Source: Rhizobium sp. Pop5
GTDB lineage: Bacteria; Pseudomonadota; Alphaproteobacteria; Rhizobiales; Rhizobiaceae
Length of the DNA: 64,000 nt
Direction of reading: 5' to 3'
Assembly: GCF_024721175.1 (NCBI RefSeq)
Contig: NZ_CP099399.1
Location: 3,180,001-3,244,000 of the forward strand
In this document: in pieces, positions 1 through 8,992 of the stretch
Position numbering within the stretch: position 1 is the first letter of the stretch
How the letters are laid out: every line of letters begins with the position of its first letter
Notes under the pieces: generated by a model
Told to the model about the DNA's origin: nothing
The model's input: the letters and a program-made list of their open reading frames with translations, nothing else
The model's database searches: none
Made by a program: the position numbers and the translations under genes

Positions 1-653
1 TTGCCGACGCGGAAGAATTTACCTCCTTCTATGTCGCAACACTCGACGACGGCCGCCAGCTTCGCCTGCCGATTCGCGTGCTTGATGGCGGCGATCATGC
101 CCTCGCCTCACTGATCGTCAATCAGACGAGCTTCGCCGTGCTCGATGCGTTGGCGGAAAATCTCGCCGAAAAGATCAGGCCCATGCACGTCGATATCGTC
201 GCCGGCCTGCCGACGCTCGGCCTGACATTGGCCGCCGCCGTGGCGCAGAAGCTTGGCCAGGGCCGCTACGTTCCGCTCGGCACTTCCCGTAAATTCTGGT
301 ACCGCGACGAACTCTCAGTCGCCCTATCCTCGATCACCACGCCGGCGCAGCAGAAGCGCCTTTATGTCGATCCACGCATGCTGCCGCTGCTTGAGGGACG
401 GCGCGTCGCGCTGATCGACGACGTCATTTCGAGCGGCGCCTCGATCGTTGCAGGCCTCAATCTGCTGACGGCCTGCGGCATCGAACCGGTCGCCATCGGC
501 GCTGCCATGTTGCAATCGGAACGCTGGCGCGAAAGGCTGGCAGCCGCCGGCGCACAATGGATGGCACGCACCGTCGGCGTCTTCGCAACGCCCATGCTGG
601 AGCGGAATGCCGCAGGCAGGTGGCAGGTGCCACGAAGTTCAAGCAGGACGTGA
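1..653 (+). CDS. Phosphoribosyltransferase family protein, 5' end outside the window
   Basis: The frame is open from base 3 to the TGA at 651-653, so the true start lies upstream; the GTG at 78 is internal. The strand-helix-loop segment VALIDDVISSGAS (encoded near 408-447) is the PRPP-binding signature of type I phosphoribosyltransferases (two acidic residues, then a Ser/Gly-rich phosphate loop), and an upstream stretch, DIVAGLPTLG, is the usual nucleotide-binding beta strand and loop. Family members transfer phosphoribosyl groups to purine or pyrimidine bases; the base used here cannot be told. It is followed by an unrelated permease after 89 bases. Confidence 0.8.
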   Translation, partial: ADAEEFTSFYVATLDDGRQLRLPIRVLDGGDHALASLIVNQTSFAVLDALAENLAEKIRPMHVDIVAGLPTLGLTLAAAVAQKLGQGRYVPLGTSRKFWYRDELSVALSSITTPAQQKRLYVDPRMLPLLEGRRVALIDDVISSGASIVAGLNLLTACGIEPVAIGAAMLQSERWRERLAAAGAQWMARTVGVFATPMLERNAAGRWQVPRSSSRT

Positions 654-742
654 GGATTGTTCAATCTTTGCCGGCCAGTGCTCTATACAGCGGATGAAGA
701 ACGGCTACAGTCCGCCTGATCGATGAACCACCGGATCCGCCT

Positions 743-2485
743 ATGTCGTTCGAACAAGCATCCCTGCTGATCCTTCTGCTGGTAATGCTGGTTCTCTTCT
801 CACTCGATCGCTTCCGCATCGAGGTCGTCTCGATCGCCGGGCTGCTTGCCGGCCATGCGCTCGGTCTCTATCCGGCCGACCAGATCTTCACAGGCTTTGC
901 CAGTCCCGTCGTCATCACCGTCGTCGAGATCCTGTTGATCGTCCAGGTGCTGGCACGCGCCAGGCTCTTCGACAATCTGGCCGCCCGCTTCGCAGCCGCA
1001 AGGCCTTCCGATTTCAAGGTGATATCAGGCACGTCCTCGCTTGCCGGCTTCATCTCGATTTTCATGAACAATATCGGCGCTTTCGCCATTACCTTGCCGG
1101 TGGCGTTGCGGCTCGGCACGGCGCTCGCGATCCCCCGCCGACAGCTCGTCATGCCGCTCTCGTTCGCAGCCCTGCTCGGCGGTCTTGTTTCGCTGATTGG
1201 TACGCCGGCCAATCTGCTTGTCAGCGATGCGCTCGCCAAGGCGACGGGAGCAGGCTTTCATTTCTTCGATTTCGCCTATGTCGGCCTGCCGGTCGCAATC
1301 GCCGGCATTCTGCTCGTCACCCTCCGAATACAGCGCCTGTTCCCGGAACCCGACGAGGCGCCGGCAACGATTTCGTCGGCTGTCCGCCGCATCGTCGTCG
1401 AGCGTCGTGTCCCCGATGTCTCGCCGCTGATCGGCACGCGGCTTTCCGACTGTCCGGCCCGTTTCGGTATCAAGCCGCATGCGCTGATCCGCAACGACAA
1501 CTTCGTCTTCGGTCCGCTCGACCAGTCGGTGATCGGACCGGACGATGTCTTGCTGGCGGAAGGCGCAGACGCGGTCTTTGCCGGTCTTACCGCCACCCAG
1601 GCGCTGATCGGCGACGACCATCCGCATGCCCTGCATCCGGATTTCGCCCGCGTCGAAAGCGTCGTCATGCCGGAAAGCACGCTGGTCGGTTCGCGCATCC
1701 GCTCGCTCGAAGTCTTTCACAGTCGCGGCGTGGCGGTCACCGCCCTTTCCATGCGCGCGCCGCGCATCGAGGGCCGCTTTCTCGATCTCCAGCTGTCGAT
1801 CGGCGATATATTGACGCTGGAGGGGCCTAGCTTGGCGATCGCCGAAGCGCTTGATGAAAGCGAGTGCCTGCCGCTTGCCCCGACAGCTCCGGTCGAACCG
1901 GCCCTCCCCTCATGGCGGCCCTTCGCTCTCTTTGCCTGCGGCGTCGCCGCCTCGGCCGCCGGCTTGCATCCCGACATCGCCTTTGCCTGCGTCGTGCTCG
2001 TCCTCGCCCTGCTCAATCATCTGAACATCCGCCAGGCCATGGCCGATCTCAATTGGCCGATCATCATCATGCTGGCGGCGATGATTCCGATCGGCCAGGC
2101 GGTGGCAAGCACGGGAGCGGCCGAAACCATTGCCGGCTGGCTGAGCTTGGCGGTGCCGATCGCCCATCCGCTCTTCGGCATCGCCCTCATCCTCTTCCTC
2201 GCGATGGCGCTGACGCCCTTCGTCAACAATGCGACCGTTGCGATCGTGCTGAGCCCGATCGCACTGGAATTTGCAAGAGCCGGCCAGCATGCGCCGAACG
2301 CCTATCTGATTGCGGTCGCCGCCGGCGCCTCGCTGGATTTCCTGACGCCCTTCGGTCATCACAACAATACGCTGGCGATGGGTATCGGCGGCTACCGCTT
2401 CGCCGACTTCCTGCGCGCCGGCTGGCCGCTTGCTGTTGCAAGTTACGGCCTCGCTCTATTTCTCCTGGCTCTGTTCTGGCTGTGA
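743..2485 (+). CDS. SLC13-family permease with central TrkA-C (RCK_C) domains
   Basis: 580 residues. Hydrophobic blocks at about residues 1-200 and 390-580 carry the paired inner-membrane transport halves of the citrate/dicarboxylate/sulfate (DASS, CitT) fold, with the NNIGAFAITLP and NNATVAIVLSP segments in equivalent places of the two halves. Between them, about residues 222-370, lie two soluble RCK_C-like modules, which in this family bind small ligands and gate transport. The substrate is not evident from sequence. No transport gene is adjacent; purC follows after a repeat element. Anionic substrates such as sulfate or dicarboxylates are the family expectation. Confidence 0.85.
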   Translation: MSFEQASLLILLLVMLVLFSLDRFRIEVVSIAGLLAGHALGLYPADQIFTGFASPVVITVVEILLIVQVLARARLFDNLAARFAAARPSDFKVISGTSSLAGFISIFMNNIGAFAITLPVALRLGTALAIPRRQLVMPLSFAALLGGLVSLIGTPANLLVSDALAKATGAGFHFFDFAYVGLPVAIAGILLVTLRIQRLFPEPDEAPATISSAVRRIVVERRVPDVSPLIGTRLSDCPARFGIKPHALIRNDNFVFGPLDQSVIGPDDVLLAEGADAVFAGLTATQALIGDDHPHALHPDFARVESVVMPESTLVGSRIRSLEVFHSRGVAVTALSMRAPRIEGRFLDLQLSIGDILTLEGPSLAIAEALDESECLPLAPTAPVEPALPSWRPFALFACGVAASAAGLHPDIAFACVVLVLALLNHLNIRQAMADLNWPIIIMLAAMIPIGQAVASTGAAETIAGWLSLAVPIAHPLFGIALILFLAMALTPFVNNATVAIVLSPIALEFARAGQHAPNAYLIAVAAGASLDFLTPFGHHNNTLAMGIGGYRFADFLRAGWPLAVASYGLALFLLALFWL

Positions 2486-2527
2486 TGCGATATTCGGAGC
2501 TCGGCTTGACTTCGCCGGCAATGGAAC

Positions 2528-2632
2528 TACGGCGCCGCGCGTCTTTCAGACGCGCAAAGGACGCTGTAGCATTTTGAGTGCTGCATAATTTTGTCCTTAA
2601 ATCGATTCCGATTTAAGGAATTATGCAGTAGA
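2528..2632 (+). repeat. RIME-like intergenic double-palindrome repeat, copy 1
   Basis: Two consecutive imperfect palindromes: the first (about 2528-2570) is bounded by CTACGGCG and CGCTGTAG and has an inner hairpin GCGCGTC/GACGCGC; the second (about 2582-2629) pairs GCATAATT with AATTATGC and CCTTAAATC with GATTTAAGG. The same arrangement recurs inverted at 29608-29710. Size and structure match the Rhizobium-specific intergenic mosaic element RIME1; the name is from memory of the family, the structure is seen. It fills most of the gap between the SLC13 gene and purC. Confidence 0.75.
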
Positions 2633-2672
2633 GCAGGAAACCTTCACCCAACTACAAGGACAGTCGAGCGTC

Positions 2673-3617
2673 GTGCGAATTCTCTCCGAAGCCCATTTCC
2701 CGGAATTGCCGAACTATTATCGCGGCAAAGTACGCGAGAATTACGACCTCCCGGATGGGCGCCGCATCATCATCAGCACCGATCGGCTGAGCGCTTTCGA
2801 TCGCATTCTCACCTGCATTCCCTATAAGGGCCAGGTGCTGACGCAGACGGCGCGCTACTGGTTTGAGGCGACTAGGGATATCTGTCCGAACCACGTCCTC
2901 GACTATCCCGATGCGAATGTCGTCATCGGCAAGCGGCTCGACATTCTGCCGGTCGAGATCGTCGTGCGCGGCTATCTCGCCGGCACGACAGGCACCTCGA
3001 TCCTGACGCTCTACAAAAAAGGTGAGCGCGAGATGTACGGCATGCGTCTGCCCGACGGCATGCGCGACAACCAGATCCTGCCCGAACCCGTCATCACGCC
3101 GACCAGCAAGGAATTCGACGGCGGCCATGACGAGCCGTTGACGCCTGCCGAAATCGTCACGCGCGGTCTTCTGACCAGGCAGCAATGGGAGACCCTGTCG
3201 CAATACGCGCTTGCCCTTTTTTCCCGCGGCCAGGAGATGGCCGCAAAACGCGGCCTGATCCTCGTCGACACCAAATATGAATTCGGCACCGATGCCGACG
3301 GCAATATCATCCTCGCCGACGAGATTCATACGCCGGACAGCAGCCGCTACTGGCTTGCCGAAAGCTATCCGGCAAGTTTCGCCGCCGGCAAGCGCCCGGA
3401 AAGCTTCGACAAGGATTTCGTCCGCGCCTGGGTGGCGGAGCGCTGCGATCCCTATAAGGACGAAATCCCCGAGATCCCTGTCGAACTGATCGAGCAGACT
3501 TCAGCCGTATACATGAGAGCTTACGAGGCAATCACCGGCGAACGCTTCGTTCCCGACGACAGCGGCGAGACCCCGCTTGCCCGTATCCGAAACAACCTCA
3601 GCCCCTATTTCGCTTGA
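2673..3617 (+). CDS. purC: Phosphoribosylaminoimidazole-succinocarboxamide (SAICAR) synthase
   Basis: 314 residues, the longer class of SAICAR synthase (many bacterial PurC are about 240-255). The enzyme joins CAIR and aspartate with ATP in purine synthesis. Family hallmarks visible: GKVRENYDL near the N terminus (phosphate-binding strand), STDRLSAFD, the [11 protein letters not shown] segment and LVDTKYEFG followed by [11 protein letters not shown]. Start taken as GTG 2673 because the conserved N terminus begins there; an AAGGA lies at 2656-2660. Rhizobia often carry a second, short purC beside purS/purQ, so this may be one of two paralogues. Confidence 0.93.
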   Translation: MRILSEAHFPELPNYYRGKVRENYDLPDGRRIIISTDRLSAFDRILTCIPYKGQVLTQTARYWFEATRDICPNHVLDYPDANVVIGKRLDILPVEIVVRGYLAGTTGTSILTLYKKGEREMYGMRLPDGMRDNQILPEPVITPTSKEFDGGHDEPLTPAEIVTRGLLTRQQWETLSQYALALFSRGQEMAAKRGLILVDTKYEFGTDADGNIILADEIHTPDSSRYWLAESYPASFAAGKRPESFDKDFVRAWVAERCDPYKDEIPEIPVELIEQTSAVYMRAYEAITGERFVPDDSGETPLARIRNNLSPYFA

Positions 3618-3722
3618 AAAGGCCAAGCGCGAAAGCCGCCATGCCGATCGCCGGCTTGCGGCATCTCATTCAGTCGCGCTAGCATCGACAAAAAGGATCG
3701 GGCTCTGCCCGGCGGGGGACGA

Positions 3723-4325
3723 ATGGCAAGAAGGCCGAGACGCAAGGCCGAGGAAACGCGGGAGGACATCCTCTCCATGGCGGAGATGCTGTTCCGGGAG
3801 CGCGGCTACGCTGCCGTGTCGATCGCCGATATATCAGGCGCGCTCCACATGTCACCCGCCAACGTTTTCAAGCATTTCCACTCCAAGGTCGCACTGGTCG
3901 ATGCCATCGCCGGGCGCCATCTCGACAACGCCACCGAACGTTTCGCCGCCTTCGACGAGGACCTGTCGCCCAAGGAGCAACTGCTCCGCTTCGTTCTGCG
4001 CCTGCTGGAAAGCCATCTGCAGGACATCCAGAAGAACCCCTATATCTTCGAAATGGTGCTGTCGACGATCGAGGCCAAACTCGAGGCCGGCAACCGCTAT
4101 CGCGCCCGAATCGAGGAAAAGCTCGGCGAGATCATCCGCACGGGCGTGGCGGAGGGCGGTTATCATTGCCCCAATCCCGAACGCGCGGCACATACGGTTG
4201 CCGACGTGCTCGCCTGCGTCCTGCATCCCATCCTCATCGCCCGGGACGACAAGGACACACTCGTGCACCGCGCCGAAGAAATCGTGTGCATGGTGGATGC
4301 CGCACTGCGAAATAAAGCTTGCTAA
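3723..4325 (+). CDS. TetR/AcrR-family transcriptional regulator, likely repressor of the RND efflux genes downstream
   Basis: 200 residues. The N-terminal DNA-binding domain is clear at about residues 10-57: an EILSMAEMLFRERGY-like first helix, then SIADISGALHMSPANVFKHF as the helix-turn-helix. The rest is the variable ligand-binding domain. It is read in the same direction as the efflux genes, 156 bases upstream of the adaptor start, and inverted repeats lie in that gap. By analogy with AmeR/AmeABC in Agrobacterium it probably represses the pump; this is inference. The inducer is unknown. Confidence 0.88.
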   Translation: MARRPRRKAEETREDILSMAEMLFRERGYAAVSIADISGALHMSPANVFKHFHSKVALVDAIAGRHLDNATERFAAFDEDLSPKEQLLRFVLRLLESHLQDIQKNPYIFEMVLSTIEAKLEAGNRYRARIEEKLGEIIRTGVAEGGYHCPNPERAAHTVADVLACVLHPILIARDDKDTLVHRAEEIVCMVDAALRNKAC

Positions 4326-4326
4326 G

Positions 4327-4348
4327 TGACGATTGCTGACTTACGTCA
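4327..4348. promoter_or_regulatory. Candidate operator between the TetR gene and the efflux operon
   Basis: TGAC at 4337-4340 and GTCA at 4345-4348 form TGAC-N4-GTCA; a further TGACG at 4327-4331 pairs with CGTCA at 4344-4348. An additional TTAC-N8-GTAA overlaps at 4341-4356. The site sits just after the TetR stop codon and upstream of the adaptor gene, the expected place for a TetR operator. Only the dyad symmetry is seen; binding is inferred. Confidence 0.35.
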
Positions 4349-4481
4349 CTTTGTAAAGCTTTTCTTAAATTCGGATCGCGGCATTTGCAGCCAACTCAAT
4401 CCTGACGCTTAAATAAGCCTGCGCTCGGCCCGGCCGAGCCCGTGGATCGAGCGGCGTTTGCCACCGTACAGGGACTTCAGC

Positions 4482-5684
4482 ATGATACGGCGTGCCCTCC
4501 TCATCTCCTCGCTCGCTTTCAGCGCTTTGCTCGCCGCCTGCAGCGACAACGCCGGCAAACCTGCCGGAAACGCCGGCGCGGCGCAGCAAGCCGCCCCGGT
4601 CGGGGTGGTCACGCTGAAGAAGGACAGTTTCCCGATCACCACGATCCTTCCCGGCCGCGCCGAAACCTTCCAGACGGCCGACATCCGGCCGCAAGTGAGT
4701 GGCATCATCCGCGAAATCGCCTTTAAGGAAGGTGGCGAGATCAAGAAAGGCGATCTCCTCTATCAGATCGAGGACGCGCCCTATATCGCTGCCGTCGAAC
4801 AGGCCAAGGCGGCAATCTCCAAGGCCGAGGCAAGCGTCCCGAGCGCTGAAAGCAACCTCGAACGATATCAACGCCTGGTCGGCAGCGGCGCTACCCAGAT
4901 CGAATTCGAAACGGCCAAGACGACGCTGCTCCAGGCCAAGGCCGAAGTCGAATCGACGAAGGCAGCGCTTTCCGCCGCGCAGATCGACCTCGACCACACG
5001 AGGATCTTCGCCCCCTTCGACGGCGTCATCGACCAGACCGCTTATAATATCGGCAACGTCGTCTCGGCCAACCAGTCGACGGCACTGACGACGATCCGTC
5101 AGCTCGATCCGATCTATATCTCTCTGACGGAATCGAGCACTAACCTCCTGAGGCTGCGCGATGCGATGGCCGCCGGCGATATCAAGGGCGCAGAGAACGT
5201 CGCCTTCCATCTGATCCTCGAAGACGGCAAGGAATACAACCAGCAGGGCAAGCTCGACATGTCGAAGCAGGTGGTCAGCGAGACCACCGGCACCTTCATC
5301 ATCCGCGTACTCTTTCCCAATCCGGACCGTGTCGTCCTGCCCGGCATGTATGTCCGCGCAACGGTCGAGCTCGGCGCCGAGGCCGGTTATGCGCTGCCGC
5401 AGCTGGCGACGAGCCGCGATGCCAACGGCCGGCTGACGGCACAGTTCGTTTCCGCCGACGGCAAGGTCGAAACTCGCGCCTTTGAAAACAGCTCACCCTC
5501 CAACAATTCCTGGCTCGTGACCGAAGGCATCAAGGACGGCGATCAGCTGATCGTCAGCGGCCTGCAATCGATCACATCAGGCATGCCGGTGAAGCCCGTC
5601 CCGATGAAGATCAACGACAACGGTGTGGTCGTGGCTGCCGAGCAGCCAGCGGCCGGTGACACGCAAAAACCCGCAGCGAAATAA
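4482..5684 (+). CDS. RND efflux periplasmic adaptor (membrane fusion protein), lipoprotein
   Basis: About 400 residues with start ATG 4482, preceded by GGGA at 4471-4474; a TTG at 4458 would add eight residues before the signal peptide and is less likely. The signal peptide ends in the lipobox LAAC with Cys20 as lipidation site. The body has the AcrA/MexA layout: biotinyl-lipoyl half-motif (FKEGGEIKKGDLLYQIE), alpha-helical hairpin, second lipoyl half (DHTRIFAPFDGVIDQ), beta barrel. It bridges the inner-membrane pump to the outer-membrane channel encoded next. Confidence 0.92.
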   Translation: MIRRALLISSLAFSALLAACSDNAGKPAGNAGAAQQAAPVGVVTLKKDSFPITTILPGRAETFQTADIRPQVSGIIREIAFKEGGEIKKGDLLYQIEDAPYIAAVEQAKAAISKAEASVPSAESNLERYQRLVGSGATQIEFETAKTTLLQAKAEVESTKAALSAAQIDLDHTRIFAPFDGVIDQTAYNIGNVVSANQSTALTTIRQLDPIYISLTESSTNLLRLRDAMAAGDIKGAENVAFHLILEDGKEYNQQGKLDMSKQVVSETTGTFIIRVLFPNPDRVVLPGMYVRATVELGAEAGYALPQLATSRDANGRLTAQFVSADGKVETRAFENSSPSNNSWLVTEGIKDGDQLIVSGLQSITSGMPVKPVPMKINDNGVVVAAEQPAAGDTQKPAAK

Positions 5685-5732
5685 CCGCTCCAGGCCTGCA
5701 TCGTCACCGTCTCAGCCGCACAGGAACAACTG

Positions 5733-8700
5733 ATGGCCAAGTTTTTCATCCGACGTCCGATTTTCGCCTGGGTCATTGCGATCACCATCATGCTCGCCGG
5801 GCTGCTCGCGATCTTCACCCTGTCGATCTCGCAATATCCTGACATCGCCCCGACGACAGTGCGCATCAATGCTACCTATCGCGGCGCCAGCGCCGAGACC
5901 GTCGAAAAATCGGTAACGACGATCATCGAGGACGGCATGACCGGTCTCGACGACCTCACCTATATGACCTCGACCTCGTCGACGGGTTCGGCCAGCATTT
6001 CACTGACCTTCGGAACCAGCGTCAACCCCGACATCGCCCAGGTCGAGGTGCAGAACAAGCTGCAGCTGGTTCAGTCGCAGCTTCCGGGCGACGTCATCGA
6101 TGCCGGCATCCGCGTGACGCGCTCGACCTCGAGCATCCTTCTCGTCGGCTCGCTCGTTTCAACAGACGGCAAGCGTAATTCGGTCGACCTCGGCAACCTC
6201 ATGTCGACCTCGATCGAGGATCAGATCCAGCGCCTGGAAGGTGTGGGCAGCATCAACGTCTTTGGTTCGGGATATGCCATGCGGGTCTGGCTGGATCCCT
6301 ACAAGCTCTTGAAATACCAGCTGACCCCAAGCGACGTGACGTCGGCGATCCAAGCCCAGAACACCCAGGTCTCCGTCGGCTCGCTCGGCGCCCAGCCGAC
6401 GATCCCCGGTCAAGAGATCAACGTCACCATCACCGCGCAAAGCCAGCTGACCACTGTCGCCGATTTCGAGCACATCATTCTGAAGGTCGAAAAGGACGGT
6501 GCGACGGTGCGGCTGAGCGACGTGTCGCGCATCGAAATCGGCCAGGAAAGCTACGGCGGCAGTTCGCGCTACAACGGCCTTCCGTCGACCGGTTTCGCCG
6601 TCAACCTCGCGATCGGCGCCAACGCTATCGATACCGCCGCCCGCGTGCGATCCGCGCTCGACGTCATCGGCCGCACCTTGCCGGAAGGCGTGAAGATCAC
6701 CTATCCCTATGACACGACGCCCTTCGTGGAGCTGTCGATCGAAAAGGTCGTGCATACGCTGATCGAGGCGATCGTCCTCGTCTTCGTGGTGCTGCTCGTC
6801 TTCCTGCAGAATCTCCGCGCGACACTGATCCCGACCATCGCCGTTCCCGTGGTGCTGCTCGGCACATTCGGGGTGCTGGCGGTCACCGGCTACTCGATCA
6901 ATACGCTGACGATGTTCGCCATGGTGCTGGCGATCGGCCTTCTCGTCGACGACGCCATCGTCGTCGTCGAAAACGTCGAGCGCATCATGTCCGAAGAGAA
7001 GCTCTCGCCGCTCGAGGCGACGGAGAAATCGATGGGCGAAATCACCGGCGCCATCGTCGGCATCGCGCTCGTCCTGACCGCCGTCTTCATTCCGATGGCT
7101 TTCTTCGGCGGTTCGACCGGCATCATCTACCGCCAGTTTTCGATCACCATCGTCTCGGCCATGCTGCTGTCGGCGCTCGTCGCCATCGTCCTGACGCCGG
7201 CGCTCTGCGCCACGATGCTGAAGCCGGTCGGCGAACACAGGAAACACCGCGTCGGCGACTGGTTCAACCGCAATTTCACGCGCTCGACCAACGGCTATGT
7301 CAGAGCCATCGGCTATCTCCTGAAGCGGCCGATCCGCGTCATGCTGGTCTTCCTCCTCGTCGGCGCCGGCTGCGCCTATCTCTTCGCCCGCCTTCCGAGT
7401 TCCTTCCTGCCGCAGGAAGATCAGGGCGTGCTGCTGACCATCGTCACCACGCCGCCGGGCTCGACCACGCAGCAGACCCAGGCGGTCGTTGAGAAAGTCG
7501 AGAAATATTATCGCGAAAATGAAAAGGATGCCGTTGAATCGGTGTTCGGCGCGCTGGGCTTCGGCTTCAACGGCTCAGGACAGAACAGTGCCATCGTCTT
7601 CACCAAGCTCAAGGACTTCTCGCTACGCACCGACCCGAACCTGAGCGCCCAGTCGGTCGTCAACCGTGCGCTGCGCAGCTTCTTTGCGATGCGCGAGGCG
7701 CAGGTCTTCGCGCTCCTACCGCCAGCGATCCAGGGTCTCGGCGTGTCAAGCGGCTTCTCCATGTATCTCGTCGATACCGGCGGCCACGGCAATGATGCCC
7801 TGACCGCCGCCTCCAAGCGGCTGATCCAGATGGGCAATACGTCGGGCAAGATCGTAGCGCTGCGCAGCAGCAACAAGGAGGTCGAGCCGCAGATGCGCAT
7901 CGTCCTCGATCAGGAAAAAATCGGCGCCATGGGCGTCGACATCGCCTCGGTCAATTCGATGCTGTCGATCATCTTCACCGGCCGCGACGTCAACGACTTC
8001 ACGCTGAACGGGGAGATCAAGCCGGTCTACGTCCAGGGCGACGCGCCCTTCCGCATGCAGCCGGACGATCTCAATCACTGGTATGCCCGCAACAATGCCG
8101 GCAAAATGGTGCCCTTCTCCGCCTTCACCAAAACCGAATGGGTGAAGGGCGCGCCTTCGCTCGCCCGCTTCAACGCCGTCAGCGCCATTCCGCTCGACGG
8201 CGCCTCCGCGCCCGGGGTTTCCTCCGGCGATGCGATGAACGAGATGGAAGCGCTGACTGAACAGCTCGGCGGCGGTTACACGGTCGCCTGGCAGGGCATC
8301 TCCTATCAGGAACGCCTTTCCGGTTCGCAGGCGCCGATGCTCTACGCGATCTCGGTTCTCGTCGTCTTCCTCTGCCTGGCGGCGCTCTACGAAAGCTGGT
8401 CGATCCCCTTCTCGGTGATCATGGCGGTGCCCGTCGGCATTCTCGGCGCGCTGACGGCGGCAACGGTCTTCGGCCAGGCGAACGACGTCTATTTCAAGGT
8501 CGGTCTGCTGACCACCATCGGGCTGGCCGCGAAGAACGCGATCCTGATCGTCGAATTTGCCAAGGACCGCATGGAAAGCGGCATGGGGCTCTACCAAGCG
8601 ACGCTGGAAGCGGCGCGATTGCGCCTGCGGCCCATCATCATGACTTCGCTTGCCTTCATTCTCGGCGTCGTGCCACTGGCGATCGCGACGGGCGCGGGCT

Positions 8701-8843
8701 CGGCGGCGCAGAACGCCATCGGCATCGGCGTTCTCGGCGGCATGCTGTCGGCGACGATGCTCGGCATTTTCTTCGTGCCGTCGTTTTTCGTCGTCATCCG
8801 ACGCATCTTTGCCACACGCGACAAAAATGCGGCAGGACTGTGA
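5733..8843 (+). CDS. RND multidrug efflux pump, AcrB/HAE1 family
   Basis: 1036 residues, close to AcrB (1049). Twelve membrane segments with two large periplasmic loops. Proton-relay residues are present: the paired Asp in GLLVDDAIVVVENVER (TM4) and the Lys in LAAKNAILIVEFAKD (TM10). The N terminus MAKFFIRRPIFAWVIA is the standard HAE1 start. It exports hydrophobic or amphiphilic compounds using the proton gradient as a trimer with the adaptor 48 bases upstream and the outer membrane factor downstream. The drug range cannot be read from sequence; rhizobial relatives act on plant phenolics and antibiotics. Confidence 0.95.
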   Translation: MAKFFIRRPIFAWVIAITIMLAGLLAIFTLSISQYPDIAPTTVRINATYRGASAETVEKSVTTIIEDGMTGLDDLTYMTSTSSTGSASISLTFGTSVNPDIAQVEVQNKLQLVQSQLPGDVIDAGIRVTRSTSSILLVGSLVSTDGKRNSVDLGNLMSTSIEDQIQRLEGVGSINVFGSGYAMRVWLDPYKLLKYQLTPSDVTSAIQAQNTQVSVGSLGAQPTIPGQEINVTITAQSQLTTVADFEHIILKVEKDGATVRLSDVSRIEIGQESYGGSSRYNGLPSTGFAVNLAIGANAIDTAARVRSALDVIGRTLPEGVKITYPYDTTPFVELSIEKVVHTLIEAIVLVFVVLLVFLQNLRATLIPTIAVPVVLLGTFGVLAVTGYSINTLTMFAMVLAIGLLVDDAIVVVENVERIMSEEKLSPLEATEKSMGEITGAIVGIALVLTAVFIPMAFFGGSTGIIYRQFSITIVSAMLLSALVAIVLTPALCATMLKPVGEHRKHRVGDWFNRNFTRSTNGYVRAIGYLLKRPIRVMLVFLLVGAGCAYLFARLPSSFLPQEDQGVLLTIVTTPPGSTTQQTQAVVEKVEKYYRENEKDAVESVFGALGFGFNGSGQNSAIVFTKLKDFSLRTDPNLSAQSVVNRALRSFFAMREAQVFALLPPAIQGLGVSSGFSMYLVDTGGHGNDALTAASKRLIQMGNTSGKIVALRSSNKEVEPQMRIVLDQEKIGAMGVDIASVNSMLSIIFTGRDVNDFTLNGEIKPVYVQGDAPFRMQPDDLNHWYARNNAGKMVPFSAFTKTEWVKGAPSLARFNAVSAIPLDGASAPGVSSGDAMNEMEALTEQLGGGYTVAWQGISYQERLSGSQAPMLYAISVLVVFLCLAALYESWSIPFSVIMAVPVGILGALTAATVFGQANDVYFKVGLLTTIGLAAKNAILIVEFAKDRMESGMGLYQATLEAARLRLRPIIMTSLAFILGVVPLAIATGAGSAAQNAIGIGVLGGMLSATMLGIFFVPSFFVVIRRIFATRDKNAAGL

Positions 8844-8992
8844 TAAAAATGCACTGTGATAATGCTGTTCCGATTGCTACATTGCGCCCGACTGCTTCGG
8901 CATGGTGTTTTGGTAGGACGAGGCGCGGCGGCCAATAGTGAAGTATGAAGCTTCCGACAAGAATTGACTTGCTCGAGTACAGGATGAAATGA

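Noticed and set aside
6159..7247. 362-codon minus-strand frame inside the RND pump gene
   Set aside because: Asp/Arg/His-rich antisense frame with no recognisable domain.
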